A stretch of DNA of 7,229 nucleotides from Bacillota bacterium (GCA_021792885.1 JAJYTV010000086.1:1-7229); one strand, 5' to 3'. Positions 1-6,698 are shown, counted from the stretch's first letter. A program made the numbers and translations. Notes: generated by a model not told the origin, from the sequence alone.

Positions 1-1565
1 TCGCCATCGCACGGGCGCTCGCGAACGATCCCGAGATCCTGCTCTGCGACGAGCCGACGGGCAACCTCGACACCCGGTCGGGCGAGCAGGTCATGGAGCT
101 GTTGCACGCCCTGCACCGCGAAGGCCGCACGCTCGTGCTGATCACCCACAATCCCGCCCTCGTGCAGGACGCCGACTGCGTCCTGCACCTTCTCGACGGC
201 GCGCTGCAGGAGGTGCAGGGAGAGGCGCCCGCGCCTCGGCCGGTGCCCACGCGCGCTGCCGCAGGCAGGTTTGCTCTCGCCGACATGCTCGCCTACGCAT
301 GGCGCAGCATCCGGCGGGTGAGAGCCCGCGCCATTCTGACGGGTCTCGGGGTCGCGATCGGGGTCGGCGCGATCGTGCTGATGGTCTCCTTCGGACAGGG
401 ACTGCAGAACAGCGTGATCGGCCAGCTGAACGGCCTCGGTTCCGTGACGCAGATCGTCGTGACCGGGAGCCGGGCGCAGGGTGGATCGCTGCTGCACGTC
501 TCGCTCGGCGCACCGCAGGCGGCGAAGCCGCTCAACGACACGACGCTGCGCACCTTCGCCCGCTTGCCCGACGTGGCGGGCGCCTTCTACACCGCAACCC
601 TCCTCGCGACCGTGCAAGAGAACGGCCGCGGCGCGACTGTCGTGGCGCAGGACCTGCCCCCGACCGGCTTCCGCCTGCCCGCCCTCGGCCAGCAGATGCG
701 CCTTGGTCGGCTGCCGGGCGATACGGCACAGGCGATCGTGCTGGCCGACGGGTCCGCGAGGTACCTCCTGCGCAAGGGTCTTGGGCCGACAAACGCCAAC
801 CTGAAACAGCTCCTCGGGCAGGAGATCTCGCTCCGCTTCACGAGCGATCTGGGCTCGAACGGCCTCAACGGGAGCCCCTTCCAGAAGCCGGTCCTGAAGA
901 CCTTGCGGGTGGTCGGGATCGTCAGGGGGTCGGTGAGCTACGTGCCGTACCGCACGCTGCAAACCGTGCTGCGGGCAGGCAAGGGGACATCTGGGCGCGG
1001 GCCGGGCGGGTTCCTCTACAGCGCGATCACCGTGCAGGCGAAGGCGCAGGCGGACGTGAAGCCGCTCGCGGCGCGCCTCGGGCGCATGGGCTACGGCACG
1101 CAGACCTTCCAGAGCATCATCGACTCGCTGCACCAGGTGTTCCTGATCGTGCAGTCGATCCTCGGGGTGATCGGCGGCATCGCGCTCGTGGTCGCGGGGC
1201 TCGGCATCGCCAACGTGATGATCGTCGCCGTCCTGGAACGCACGCGCGAGATCGGGGTGCTGAAGGCGATCGGGGCGCGGCGGCGCGATATCCGCCGGCT
1301 GTTCCTCTCGGAGTCGCTGATCATCGGCCTCGTCGGAGGGGCGGTCGGGCTCCTCGGAGGCTACCTCGCCGGCGTCGGGATCGACGCGGTCGTGAACTAC
1401 TCGATTCGGCAGGGTGGGGGTCAGGGCGTCACGCTCTTCGCCCTGACGCCATGGATCGCGCTTGGGGCGATCGCCTTCGCGCTCGCGGTGGCGCTCGTCT
1501 CGGGGATCTACCCCGCGAACCGAGCCGCCGCACTGAACCCTGTGGACGCGCTGCGCCACGAATAG
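1..1565 (+). CDS. MacB-type ABC transporter, fused ATPase-permease (5' partial)
   Basis: The reading frame is open from the first base, so the gene begins upstream; about 520 residues are visible, counted here from the first full codon at position 3. The start shows the end of an ABC ATPase: an AIARAL helix that follows the signature motif, Walker B ILLCDEP (residues 12-18), D-loop GNLD (20-23) and switch histidine H49 in LVLITHN. A linker leads into an FtsX/MacB permease: a first membrane segment near 111-130, a large soluble periplasmic-type domain near 135-375, then three membrane segments near 380-410, 437-460 and 480-503. The cytoplasmic loop ERTREIGVLKAIGARRRDI is typical of MacB/LolCDE-type mechanotransmission permeases. 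Such proteins couple ATP hydrolysis to export of peptides, antibiotics or lipoprotein-like substrates; the substrate here cannot be told. Fusion with the ATPase at the N-terminus is the MacB arrangement. An ATG at 93 lies inside the ATPase and is not a credible start. The gene appears unrelated to the his genes that follow. Confidence 0.93.
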   Translation, partial: AIARALANDPEILLCDEPTGNLDTRSGEQVMELLHALHREGRTLVLITHNPALVQDADCVLHLLDGALQEVQGEAPAPRPVPTRAAAGRFALADMLAYAWRSIRRVRARAILTGLGVAIGVGAIVLMVSFGQGLQNSVIGQLNGLGSVTQIVVTGSRAQGGSLLHVSLGAPQAAKPLNDTTLRTFARLPDVAGAFYTATLLATVQENGRGATVVAQDLPPTGFRLPALGQQMRLGRLPGDTAQAIVLADGSARYLLRKGLGPTNANLKQLLGQEISLRFTSDLGSNGLNGSPFQKPVLKTLRVVGIVRGSVSYVPYRTLQTVLRAGKGTSGRGPGGFLYSAITVQAKAQADVKPLAARLGRMGYGTQTFQSIIDSLHQVFLIVQSILGVIGGIALVVAGLGIANVMIVAVLERTREIGVLKAIGARRRDIRRLFLSESLIIGLVGGAVGLLGGYLAGVGIDAVVNYSIRQGGGQGVTLFALTPWIALGAIAFALAVALVSGIYPANRAAALNPVDALRHE

Positions 1566-1622
1566 GAAGACCTGAGCCCGCCGGGGAGGGCCCGGGGCGC
1601 GTAGGATCATCCTGTTGACCGC

Positions 1623-1648
1623 TCTCCACTTCTGTAGCAGAGTGGAGA
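1623..1648 (+). promoter_or_regulatory. Inverted repeat in hisC leader, possible operator
   Basis: TCTCCACT (1623-1630) pairs perfectly with AGTGGAGA (1641-1648). Inside, CTG (1632-1634) can also pair with CAG (1638-1640) around the loop TAG, leaving T1631 as a single bulge. The element ends 20 bases before the hisC start and upstream of its ribosome binding site, so it does not mask that site. Part of it recurs in front of hisG: GTAGCAGAGTGGAGA here against GTAGAGAAGTGGAGA at 2796-2810, 12 of 15 identical. A DNA operator or an RNA hairpin are both possible; the recurrence before a second his gene favours a shared regulatory site. No T-tract follows, so it is not a terminator. Confidence 0.4.
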
Positions 1649-1656
1649 ACACGAGA

Positions 1657-1662
1657 GGAGGG
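1657..1662 (+). promoter_or_regulatory. Ribosome binding site deciding the TTG start of hisC
   Basis: GGAGGG lies six bases before the TTG at 1669. It sets the hisC start there rather than at the in-frame TTG at 1615, which has no such sequence before it. Confidence 0.75.
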
Positions 1663-1668
1663 ACGCGG

Positions 1669-2712
1669 TTGCCTTTGCGCCCGGAGATCGATCGGCTCGC
1701 ACCCTACCGCCCTGGCGGACGCCTTGCGGGCACCGAGGTCGTGAACCTCGCCGCCAACGAGAACCCGTGGGGACCGTCCCCCCGCGTTCTCTCCGCCATG
1801 GCGGACATCTCGGACGTCGGCCGCTATCCCCAGATGCAGCCGGAGGAACTCGTCGGGCGGCTCGCCGCCCTGCATGGGCTAGACCCCGAGTGCATCGTGC
1901 TCGGCACGGGCTCGGGACACCTGATCAAGCTGCTCGCGGAGGTGCTCGTCGGCCCCGGGGACAGGGTCCTGGTGCCGCAGCCCGGCTTCTCCCTCTACCG
2001 CCACGCGGTCGACCTGATGGGGGGGATCCCGGAGGGAGTGCCGGTGAGAGGCGATGCCAGTGACGCCGACGCGTACGCCGCCCGCTCCGAAGGCGCGGCC
2101 GTAACCTTCCTCTGCCGTCCCCACAACCCGCTCGGCGCGTCGCTGGATCTTGCGGCGCTCGCGCGCATCGCCGCCGCGACGGGGGATCGCGGCCTCCTGG
2201 CCGTCGACGAGGCGTACATCGAGTACGCGGGAATCCCCTCCGCCTTCGCCCTGCTGCGCCAGAGACTCCCCGTCGCGGTGCTGCGCACGTTCTCGAAGGC
2301 GTACGGACTCGCCGCCCTGCGGCTCGGTTGGCTCGCGGCGCCTCCCGAGGTGGCGGCGGCGGTCCGCAAGGCGAGCGAGCCCTTCCCGATCAACGCCGTG
2401 GCCGCGCGGGCGGCACTCGCCGCGCTGGAGGATGACGCGCACGTCGCCTCGGTCGTCGCCCGCACGGTCGAGGGCAGAGCTCATCTCGGCAAGGCGCTCG
2501 AGTCCAAGGGGTTCTTGGTGCATCCTTCGGACGCGAACTTCCTGCTCGTCGACGTGGGCGACGCCGCGGGCCGCTTGCACGCCCACCTGCTGGCGCAGGG
2601 GATCCTCGTCCGCAAGGCGGACTCCTTCGGGCTGCCCCAGAGCCTGCGGATCACGGTGGGGACGGAGGAGGAGAACCGGCGGCTGGTCGCGGCTGTGGAG
2701 GCGTTCATCTGA
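1669..2712 (+). CDS. hisC: Histidinol-phosphate aminotransferase HisC
   Basis: This is a PLP-dependent fold-type I aminotransferase of 347 residues, the usual HisC length. It transfers the amino group of glutamate to imidazole acetol phosphate, giving histidinol phosphate, in the cytoplasm. The opening RPEIDRLAPYRPG and NLAANENPWGPSP are typical of HisC. D180 and Y183 in DEAYIEY contact the cofactor, TFSKAYGLAALRLGW carries the Schiff-base lysine K210 and the conserved arginine R218, and LRITVGT near the C-terminus carries the substrate carboxylate arginine. The TTG start is chosen for its ribosome binding site and because homologues begin at about this point. Two signatures are altered: GNGSDE is GTGSGH (79-84) and NPNNPTG is CRPHNPLG (149-156), so an atypical HisC or a related acyl-type aminotransferase cannot be fully excluded. 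The position directly before hisG strongly supports HisC. It is separated from hisG by 110 bases and may be transcribed with it or separately. Confidence 0.9.
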   Translation: MPLRPEIDRLAPYRPGGRLAGTEVVNLAANENPWGPSPRVLSAMADISDVGRYPQMQPEELVGRLAALHGLDPECIVLGTGSGHLIKLLAEVLVGPGDRVLVPQPGFSLYRHAVDLMGGIPEGVPVRGDASDADAYAARSEGAAVTFLCRPHNPLGASLDLAALARIAAATGDRGLLAVDEAYIEYAGIPSAFALLRQRLPVAVLRTFSKAYGLAALRLGWLAAPPEVAAAVRKASEPFPINAVAARAALAALEDDAHVASVVARTVEGRAHLGKALESKGFLVHPSDANFLLVDVGDAAGRLHAHLLAQGILVRKADSFGLPQSLRITVGTEEENRRLVAAVEAFI

Positions 2713-2746
2713 CAACCCGATAGCCGCTGCGCAGAGGAAGTTTCTC

Positions 2747-2775
2747 TTGCGCCACTGGAAGGCCGATGGTATGCT
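2747..2775 (+). promoter_or_regulatory. Candidate sigma-70-type promoter for hisG operon
   Basis: TTGCGC (2747-2752) and TATGCT (2770-2775) are spaced by 17 bases, and TG at 2767-2768 makes an extended -10 element (TGgTATGCT). Only 3 of 6 bases of the -35 box match consensus, so the extended -10 carries most of the weight. Transcription would start near 2782, just at the beginning of the repeat cluster, which would suit repression. Judged by eye only. Confidence 0.35.
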
Positions 2776-2785
2776 CGCATCATTG

Positions 2786-2810
2786 CTACAGTGAAGTAGA
2801 GAAGTGGAGA
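2786..2810 (+). promoter_or_regulatory. Repeat cluster in hisG leader, possible operator
   Basis: Two overlapping direct copies of GAAGTRGAG sit at 2793-2801 and 2801-2809, an 8-base period. CTAC (2786-2789) and GTAG (2796-2799) form a short inverted repeat. GAAGTGGAG is the exact reverse complement of CTCCACTTC at 1624-1632 in the hisC leader, and GTAGAGAAGTGGAGA matches the hisC leader at 12 of 15 positions. The cluster lies just downstream of the candidate promoter and ends 12 bases before the hisG ATG. Its GGAGAG (2806-2811) may also serve as the ribosome binding site. The regulator is unknown; a TrpR-family protein of the YerC/HisR type is one candidate. Confidence 0.35.
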
Positions 2811-2822
2811 GCAGGTGCGCTG

Positions 2823-3434
2823 ATGGGGGCCGTGCTGCGATACGCCGTGCCGAACGGCCGTCTCTTCGAGGGCGCCTTGGAACTCCTGCGGCGCCGTGGA
2901 GTCTGGAGCGGGGAGTGGACGGACGAACGCATGCTCTACCAGCGCTGCGGCGACGTGGTCGTCTACCGCGTCAAGCCGATGGACGTTCCGATGTACGTCG
3001 CGGCCGGCGCCGCGGACTTCGCCGTCGTCGGCGGCGACGTGCTGGCCGAGACGATGGGCGATGCGACGCTGGGAGAGGGGCTCGGGTTCGGCAGGTGCAG
3101 GCTCGTGCTCGCGGGTCCGCGCGACGTGCAGATGGCGAAGCCAGGCGGCGCACTCTTGGTCGCGACCCGCTACCCGCAGTGGACGAAGCGGCTGCTGCGC
3201 CCGATGTATCCTGAACTGCAGGTGGTCGTGCTGCACGGGGGAGTCGAACTCGCACCGGCCGCCGGCATCGCCGACGGGATCGTCGATGTCGCCGAGACGG
3301 GTGAGACGATCCGCAGGCACGATCTCGTCGAGACAGTGGTCCTCGAGCGGACGGAGGCGCGGCTCGTCACCGCGCGCGAACTTCTTTCCGCCTCGCCGGG
3401 ACGGAGGCCGCTGCACGCGGCCGCGCTGGCATGA
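2823..3434 (+). CDS. hisG: ATP phosphoribosyltransferase, short-form HisG
   Basis: HisG catalyses the committed step of histidine synthesis, joining ATP and PRPP to phosphoribosyl-ATP. The protein has 203 residues, the short class that lacks the C-terminal regulatory domain and in known cases works with the HisRS-like subunit HisZ. The opening LRYAVPNGRLFEGALELL, the segment DVPMYVAAGAADFAVVGGDVL (54-74) and the PRPP loop GIADGIVDVAETGETIR (148-164) are family signatures. The ATG at 2823 is chosen because it puts LRYAVPNGRL at the N-terminus as in homologues; an in-frame ATG at 2766 would add 19 unrelated residues. It is the first gene of a run of six overlapping his genes and its stop overlaps the hisB start by four bases (ATGA). 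No hisZ is seen in the window, so feedback control and full activity must depend on a gene elsewhere. Confidence 0.93.
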   Translation: MGAVLRYAVPNGRLFEGALELLRRRGVWSGEWTDERMLYQRCGDVVVYRVKPMDVPMYVAAGAADFAVVGGDVLAETMGDATLGEGLGFGRCRLVLAGPRDVQMAKPGGALLVATRYPQWTKRLLRPMYPELQVVVLHGGVELAPAAGIADGIVDVAETGETIRRHDLVETVVLERTEARLVTARELLSASPGRRPLHAAALA

Positions 3435-4027
3435 GCGGGACCGACGTGCGCGGCGCGGCGCGCACCCGGACGACGCGTGAGACGGAGATCTCGCTGGAGA
3501 TCACCGTGGGCGGGCAGCAGGCGGCCGTGGTGGCGACGTCCTTTGCGCCGCTCGGGCACATGCTGGACGCGCTCTGCCTCTACGCCGGCATCGGCGGGAG
3601 GGTCTCCGCGGCGGGCGATGTCGCGGTGGACCCGCACCATCTGATCGAGGACGTGGGCTGGGTGCTCGGCGAGGCGTTCGACGACCTCCTCTCAAGTCGC
3701 GAGGGGATCGCGCGCTATGGCCTTGCGGTGGTGCCGATGGACGATGCGCTCGTGCGGGCGGCACTCGACTTCTCCGGCCGGGCGTACTGCCGGCTCGGAG
3801 GCATCGCGCCGGAAACCCTGGCGCTCGGGACGGACCTTGGCACCTGGCGCGAGTTCTTCTGGGCCTTCTGCCGCACGGCCGGCGCGACCCTGCACCTCGA
3901 CGTGCTGGCGGGGGAGAACTCCCATCACGTCGTGGAGGCGATGTTCAAGGCGACGGGGATGGCCCTGCGCCAGGCGACGGCCCTGACGGGCGGCGGGCTC
4001 CTCTCGACCAAGGGAGTGATCGGGTGA
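3431..4027 (+). CDS. hisB: Imidazoleglycerol-phosphate dehydratase HisB
   Basis: This is a monofunctional IGP dehydratase of 198 residues, with no phosphatase domain. It removes water from imidazoleglycerol phosphate to give imidazole acetol phosphate and uses two Mn ions per site. The metal-binding motifs are present: H43 in GHML, VDPHHLIED (H69, H70, E73), H155 in TLHLDV, and GENSHHVVEAMFKA (H165, H166, E169), plus the C-terminal STKGVI. The usual (F/L)DHML motif reads PLGHML, so the aspartate before the metal-binding histidine is glycine (G42). PMDEAL reads PMDDAL. The metal ligands are kept, so activity is likely. The start overlaps the hisG stop (ATGA) and has no strong ribosome binding site, which suggests coupled translation. 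In many operons hisD lies between hisG and hisB; here there is no room for it. Confidence 0.93.
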   Translation: MSGTDVRGAARTRTTRETEISLEITVGGQQAAVVATSFAPLGHMLDALCLYAGIGGRVSAAGDVAVDPHHLIEDVGWVLGEAFDDLLSSREGIARYGLAVVPMDDALVRAALDFSGRAYCRLGGIAPETLALGTDLGTWREFFWAFCRTAGATLHLDVLAGENSHHVVEAMFKATGMALRQATALTGGGLLSTKGVIG

Positions 4028-4629
4028 AGGTTGCCATCATGGATCTCGGCCTTGGCAACCTGCGCAGCCTGGAGGCCGCGTTCCTGCGGCTGGGGGCGCT
4101 CCCCGTCCCCACCGCCGACGCGGTGGAGTTGGAGCGGGCGGACCTCGCAGTCCTCCCGGGGGTAGGTGCCATGGCGTGGGCGTCCGAAGCCTTGTCCCGG
4201 CTGGGCCTCGACCAGGCGATCTTCGCGCGCGCCGCGGTTGGGCGGCCGGTGCTCGGGATCTGCCTCGGGATGCAGCTGCTCTTCGGGGAGGGTTCGGAAG
4301 GCGGGCATGGGCTCGGGCTCCTGGGCGGCACCGTACCGCGCCTGCAGGCGCCGCGCCTGCCGCACATGGGTTGGAACCAGGTGCATCTGCGGCGGTCGCA
4401 TCCGGCGTTCCGGCGCGTCGCCGACGGCGAGCACTTCTACTTCACGCACAGCTACCACGTCGTCCCGGATGCGACGGAGACGGTCCTCGCGACGACGGAC
4501 TACGCAGGCGGCGCGTTCGTCGCCGCCGTGGCGCAGGGCGGCCTGCTCGGGGTGCAGTTCCACCCGGAGCGGAGCGGCGACGCAGGACTGCGCCTGCTTG
4601 CAGACATCCTGGAGGTGATGGTCGCGTGA
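4024..4629 (+). CDS. hisH: IGP synthase glutamine amidotransferase subunit HisH
   Basis: HisH hydrolyses glutamine and passes ammonia to HisF. It has 201 residues, normal for the family, and is a class I amidotransferase. The nucleophile is C80 in LGICLGMQLLF; the other triad members are H180 and E182 in GVQFHPERSG. The opening KVAIMDLGLGNLRSL, LPGVGAM (44-50) and the HisH-specific HMGWNQV (114-120) and FYFTHSYHV (138-146) separate it from other amidotransferases such as TrpG or PabA. The start is GTG, overlapping the hisB stop by four bases (GTGA), with GGGAG at 4012-4016 seven bases ahead. Its partner HisF is encoded downstream after hisA. Confidence 0.96.
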   Translation: MKVAIMDLGLGNLRSLEAAFLRLGALPVPTADAVELERADLAVLPGVGAMAWASEALSRLGLDQAIFARAAVGRPVLGICLGMQLLFGEGSEGGHGLGLLGGTVPRLQAPRLPHMGWNQVHLRRSHPAFRRVADGEHFYFTHSYHVVPDATETVLATTDYAGGAFVAAVAQGGLLGVQFHPERSGDAGLRLLADILEVMVA

Positions 4630-5339
4630 TGGTTGTTCCGGCCATCGACATCCTGGACGGCCGCCCGGTCCGGCTTCTCCAGGGAGACTTCGCACAGCGT
4701 ACGGACTATGCGGTCGACATCGAGGAACTCGGCCGCCGCTACCGCGAGGCCGGCGCCCGCCGCATCCACCTCGTCGAGCTCGGCGCGGCGCGCGGGACGG
4801 GGGCGCGCACCAACGCCTGGATCGAAGAGCTCGCGTCGCTCGGCCTGGAGGTCGATGCGGCGGGCGGCATCCGCAGCCTGGAGGACGCGCGGGCCGCGCG
4901 CCAGAGGGGCGCAGCGCGCGTCGTGGTCGGCACGGCCGCCTTCGAGCCTGGAAAGCTCGACGCGATGCTGGCGGCGGAAGGCGCTGAAGCGCTCGTGGTG
5001 GCGCTCGACCTGCGCGGCGGGCAGATCATGGTGGAGGGCTGGCTGCGTTCAGCCGGCGGTCTCCCGCTGCTCGAGCAGGCGGCCGCCTTCCAGCGGGCCG
5101 GCGTCCGGCAGGTGCTCTACACCGACGTGCTGCGCGATGGCACGCTGCGCGGCCCGAACCTCGCGCCGGTGCGCGCACTGGAAGAACTCGGGTTCGCCGT
5201 CGGGGTCGCCGGCGGGGTCGGGAGCGCGGAGGACCTCGCGTTGGCGCGGGCGGCTGGGGCCTCCTGGATCGTCGTCGGCAAGGCGCTGATGGAGGGTGCG
5301 GTGCCGCTCACGGCGCTCGCGGCGCAAAGTGCTCGCTAA
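4629..5339 (+). CDS. hisA: ProFAR isomerase HisA
   Basis: HisA converts ProFAR to PRFAR by an Amadori rearrangement in a TIM barrel. The protein has 236 residues, normal length. MVVPAIDILDGRPVRLLQGD contains the N-terminal catalytic aspartate D7, and YTDVLRDGTLRGPN (164-177) contains the second, D166. Phosphate-binding loops are seen at AAGGIRS (77-83), VGTAAF (100-105), VAGGVGS (193-199) and VVGKAL (215-220). The usual VDLDGA stretch on the third strand reads VELGAA (49-54), and the second-half loop has AGGV where SGGV is common. Both catalytic aspartates are present, so function is expected. There is no trpF-like gene in view, so whether it is a dual HisA/TrpF (PriA) enzyme cannot be decided. 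The ATG shares one base with the hisH stop (TGATG), and a perfect nine-base Shine-Dalgarno GGAGGTGAT stands at 4611-4619, inside hisH. Confidence 0.93.
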   Translation: MVVPAIDILDGRPVRLLQGDFAQRTDYAVDIEELGRRYREAGARRIHLVELGAARGTGARTNAWIEELASLGLEVDAAGGIRSLEDARAARQRGAARVVVGTAAFEPGKLDAMLAAEGAEALVVALDLRGGQIMVEGWLRSAGGLPLLEQAAAFQRAGVRQVLYTDVLRDGTLRGPNLAPVRALEELGFAVGVAGGVGSAEDLALARAAGASWIVVGKALMEGAVPLTALAAQSAR

Positions 5340-6090
5340 GCGGATCATCCCCTGCCTCGACATCCGCGACGGCAGGGTCGTCAAGGGGACGTCGTTCTTG
5401 GGCCTGCGCGAGATGGGCAGCCCGGTGGAGCTCGCGCGAGCGTACGAGCAGCAGGGCGCGGACGAGATCGTCATCCTCGATGTGTCCGCGACGGCGGAGG
5501 GGCGCTCGAGCCTGCGCGAGACGGTCGCGCAGGTCTCCGATGCGCTCACCATCCCGCTGACAGCAGGCGGCGGCATAAAGAGCGTCGAGGATGCCGCCGC
5601 CCTCCTGCGCAGTGGGGCGGACAAGGTGGCGATCAACACGGCGGCCTTCCGCAGGCCCGGCCTGCTGGCGGAGATCGCGGCCCGGTTCGGCAGCCAGGCG
5701 GTGGTGGCGGCCGTGGATGTGCGCCGGGTGGGACTGCGGGTGGAGGTCTTCCTGTCCGGCGGGCGGGAGCCGACGGGGCGCGATGCGGTCGACTGGATCC
5801 GAGAGGTGCATCGCAGGGGCGCAGGAGAGATTCTCCTCACCTCGATCGACCACGACGGACAGCAGGGAGGGTACCCGCTCGACCTCCTGCAGGCAGCGAC
5901 GGCTGCCGCTGCGTGCCCGGTGATCGCCTCGGGCGGCATGGGCAGCGTAGAGGACGCCGTCGAGCTCTTCCGCCGCACGGACGTCTCGGCGGCGCTCCTC
6001 GCCTCGCTGCTGCACGAAGGCAGGACGACCGTCGGGGCGATCAAGCGTCAACTACTACGCGAGGGGGTGCCCGTGCGGTGGACGGCTTAA
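5329..6090 (+). CDS. hisF: IGP synthase cyclase subunit HisF
   Basis: HisF uses ammonia from HisH to convert PRFAR into imidazoleglycerol phosphate and AICAR. It has 253 residues, the standard length, and its key residues fall at the same numbers as in the Thermotoga maritima enzyme: D11 in IIPCLDI, K19 in GRVVKG and D130 in VVAAVDVRRV. Further signatures are TAGGGIKSVEDA (78-89), GADKVAIN (96-103), LLTSIDHDG (169-177) with D176, and VIASGGMGSVEDA (198-210). The GTG start gives the typical MLAKRIIPCLDI opening and overlaps hisA by 11 bases. No good ribosome binding site precedes it, so it probably relies on ribosomes finishing hisA. A GTG at 5296 would add 11 arginine-rich residues and is not favoured. 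Confidence 0.96.
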   Translation: MLAKRIIPCLDIRDGRVVKGTSFLGLREMGSPVELARAYEQQGADEIVILDVSATAEGRSSLRETVAQVSDALTIPLTAGGGIKSVEDAAALLRSGADKVAINTAAFRRPGLLAEIAARFGSQAVVAAVDVRRVGLRVEVFLSGGREPTGRDAVDWIREVHRRGAGEILLTSIDHDGQQGGYPLDLLQAATAAAACPVIASGGMGSVEDAVELFRRTDVSAALLASLLHEGRTTVGAIKRQLLREGVPVRWTA

Positions 6091-6698
6091 GCTTCGGCGC
6101 GGACGGGCTGTTGCCGGTCATCGTGCAGGACGCCGCGGACAACGAGGTACTGATGCTCGCCTGGGCGAACCGCGCCGCGATCGACCTGACGGAGGAAACG
6201 GGGCGCGCGCACTTCTTCAGCCGCTCGCGCCAGCGCCTCTGGCGCAAGGGGGAGACGTCCGGGAACGAACTCCTGGTGGAGAAGATCCTCACGGACTGCG
6301 ACCGCGACGCGCTGATCTACCGGGTGCGCCCCCTCGGACCCGCATGCCACCTCGGCACGCGCTCCTGCTTTGCCGACGGCGAGGCGCCGTTCGGGCTCTC
6401 GGCCCTCGCGTCCCTGGTGCACTCCCGCGTGCGCGGGGAGGCGCCGGAGGGATCCTACACCCGCCGGCTCGCGGACAGCGGGACCGACAGGATCCTGCGC
6501 AAGCTGGGGGAGGAGTTCGCGGAGGTGGTGGTCGCCGCCAAGAACACGCCGCAGGAACTTCGCTGGGAGGCGGCAGACCTTCTCTACCATCTGCTCGTGC
6601 TGCTCGAGACCGGCGGTGTTCCCTTCGCCGATGTGGAGGCGGAACTCGCGGGGCGCCACCGCGCGCGGGCGGCCAGGGTGGAGGGCGCCGAGACGTGA
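6078..6698 (+). CDS. hisIE: Bifunctional PRA-CH/PRA-PH HisIE
   Basis: This fused enzyme performs the second and third steps of the pathway: pyrophosphate removal from PR-ATP (HisE) and ring opening of PR-AMP to ProFAR (HisI). The protein has 206 residues. HisI covers about 1-105: LMLAWAN (25-31), FFSRSRQRLWRKGETSG (46-62), and the metal motifs TDCDRD (C74) and ACHLGTRSCF (C90, H91, C97). HisE covers about 115-206: SYTRRL, the acidic KLGEEFAEVVVAAK (142-155) that binds Mg, and EAADLLYHLLVLL (164-176). The GTG at 6078 is preceded by GAGGGGGTG at 6061-6069 and overlaps hisF by 13 bases. It is the last his gene of the run. No T-rich terminator follows directly, but hairpins at 6721-6744 and 6761-6796 may stop transcription. 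Confidence 0.95.
   Translation: MDGLSFGADGLLPVIVQDAADNEVLMLAWANRAAIDLTEETGRAHFFSRSRQRLWRKGETSGNELLVEKILTDCDRDALIYRVRPLGPACHLGTRSCFADGEAPFGLSALASLVHSRVRGEAPEGSYTRRLADSGTDRILRKLGEEFAEVVVAAKNTPQELRWEAADLLYHLLVLLETGGVPFADVEAELAGRHRARAARVEGAET

Noticed and set aside
93..1565. ATG at 93 as the start of the transporter gene.
   Set aside because: The same frame is open to base 1 and encodes Walker B and D-loop upstream of 93, so the true start lies before the window.
1576..1597. GC-rich short inverted repeats after the transporter stop as a terminator.
   Set aside because: Stems of only four bases and no T-tract.
1615..1643. TTGACC (1615-1620) with CAGAGT (1638-1643) as the hisC promoter.
   Set aside because: Good -35 and 17-base spacing, but the -10 matches only 3 of 6 bases; not strong enough to list as a feature.
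1615..1668. TTG at 1615 as hisC start, adding 18 residues.
   Set aside because: No ribosome binding site before it; the added residues match nothing in HisC, while TTG 1669 has GGAGGG at ideal spacing.
2766..2822. ATG at 2766 with two His codons as a hisG start or a histidine leader peptide.
   Set aside because: It is in frame with hisG, has only two His codons, and would overlap the extended -10 element; no terminator/antiterminator pair is seen. HisG homologues start near 2823.
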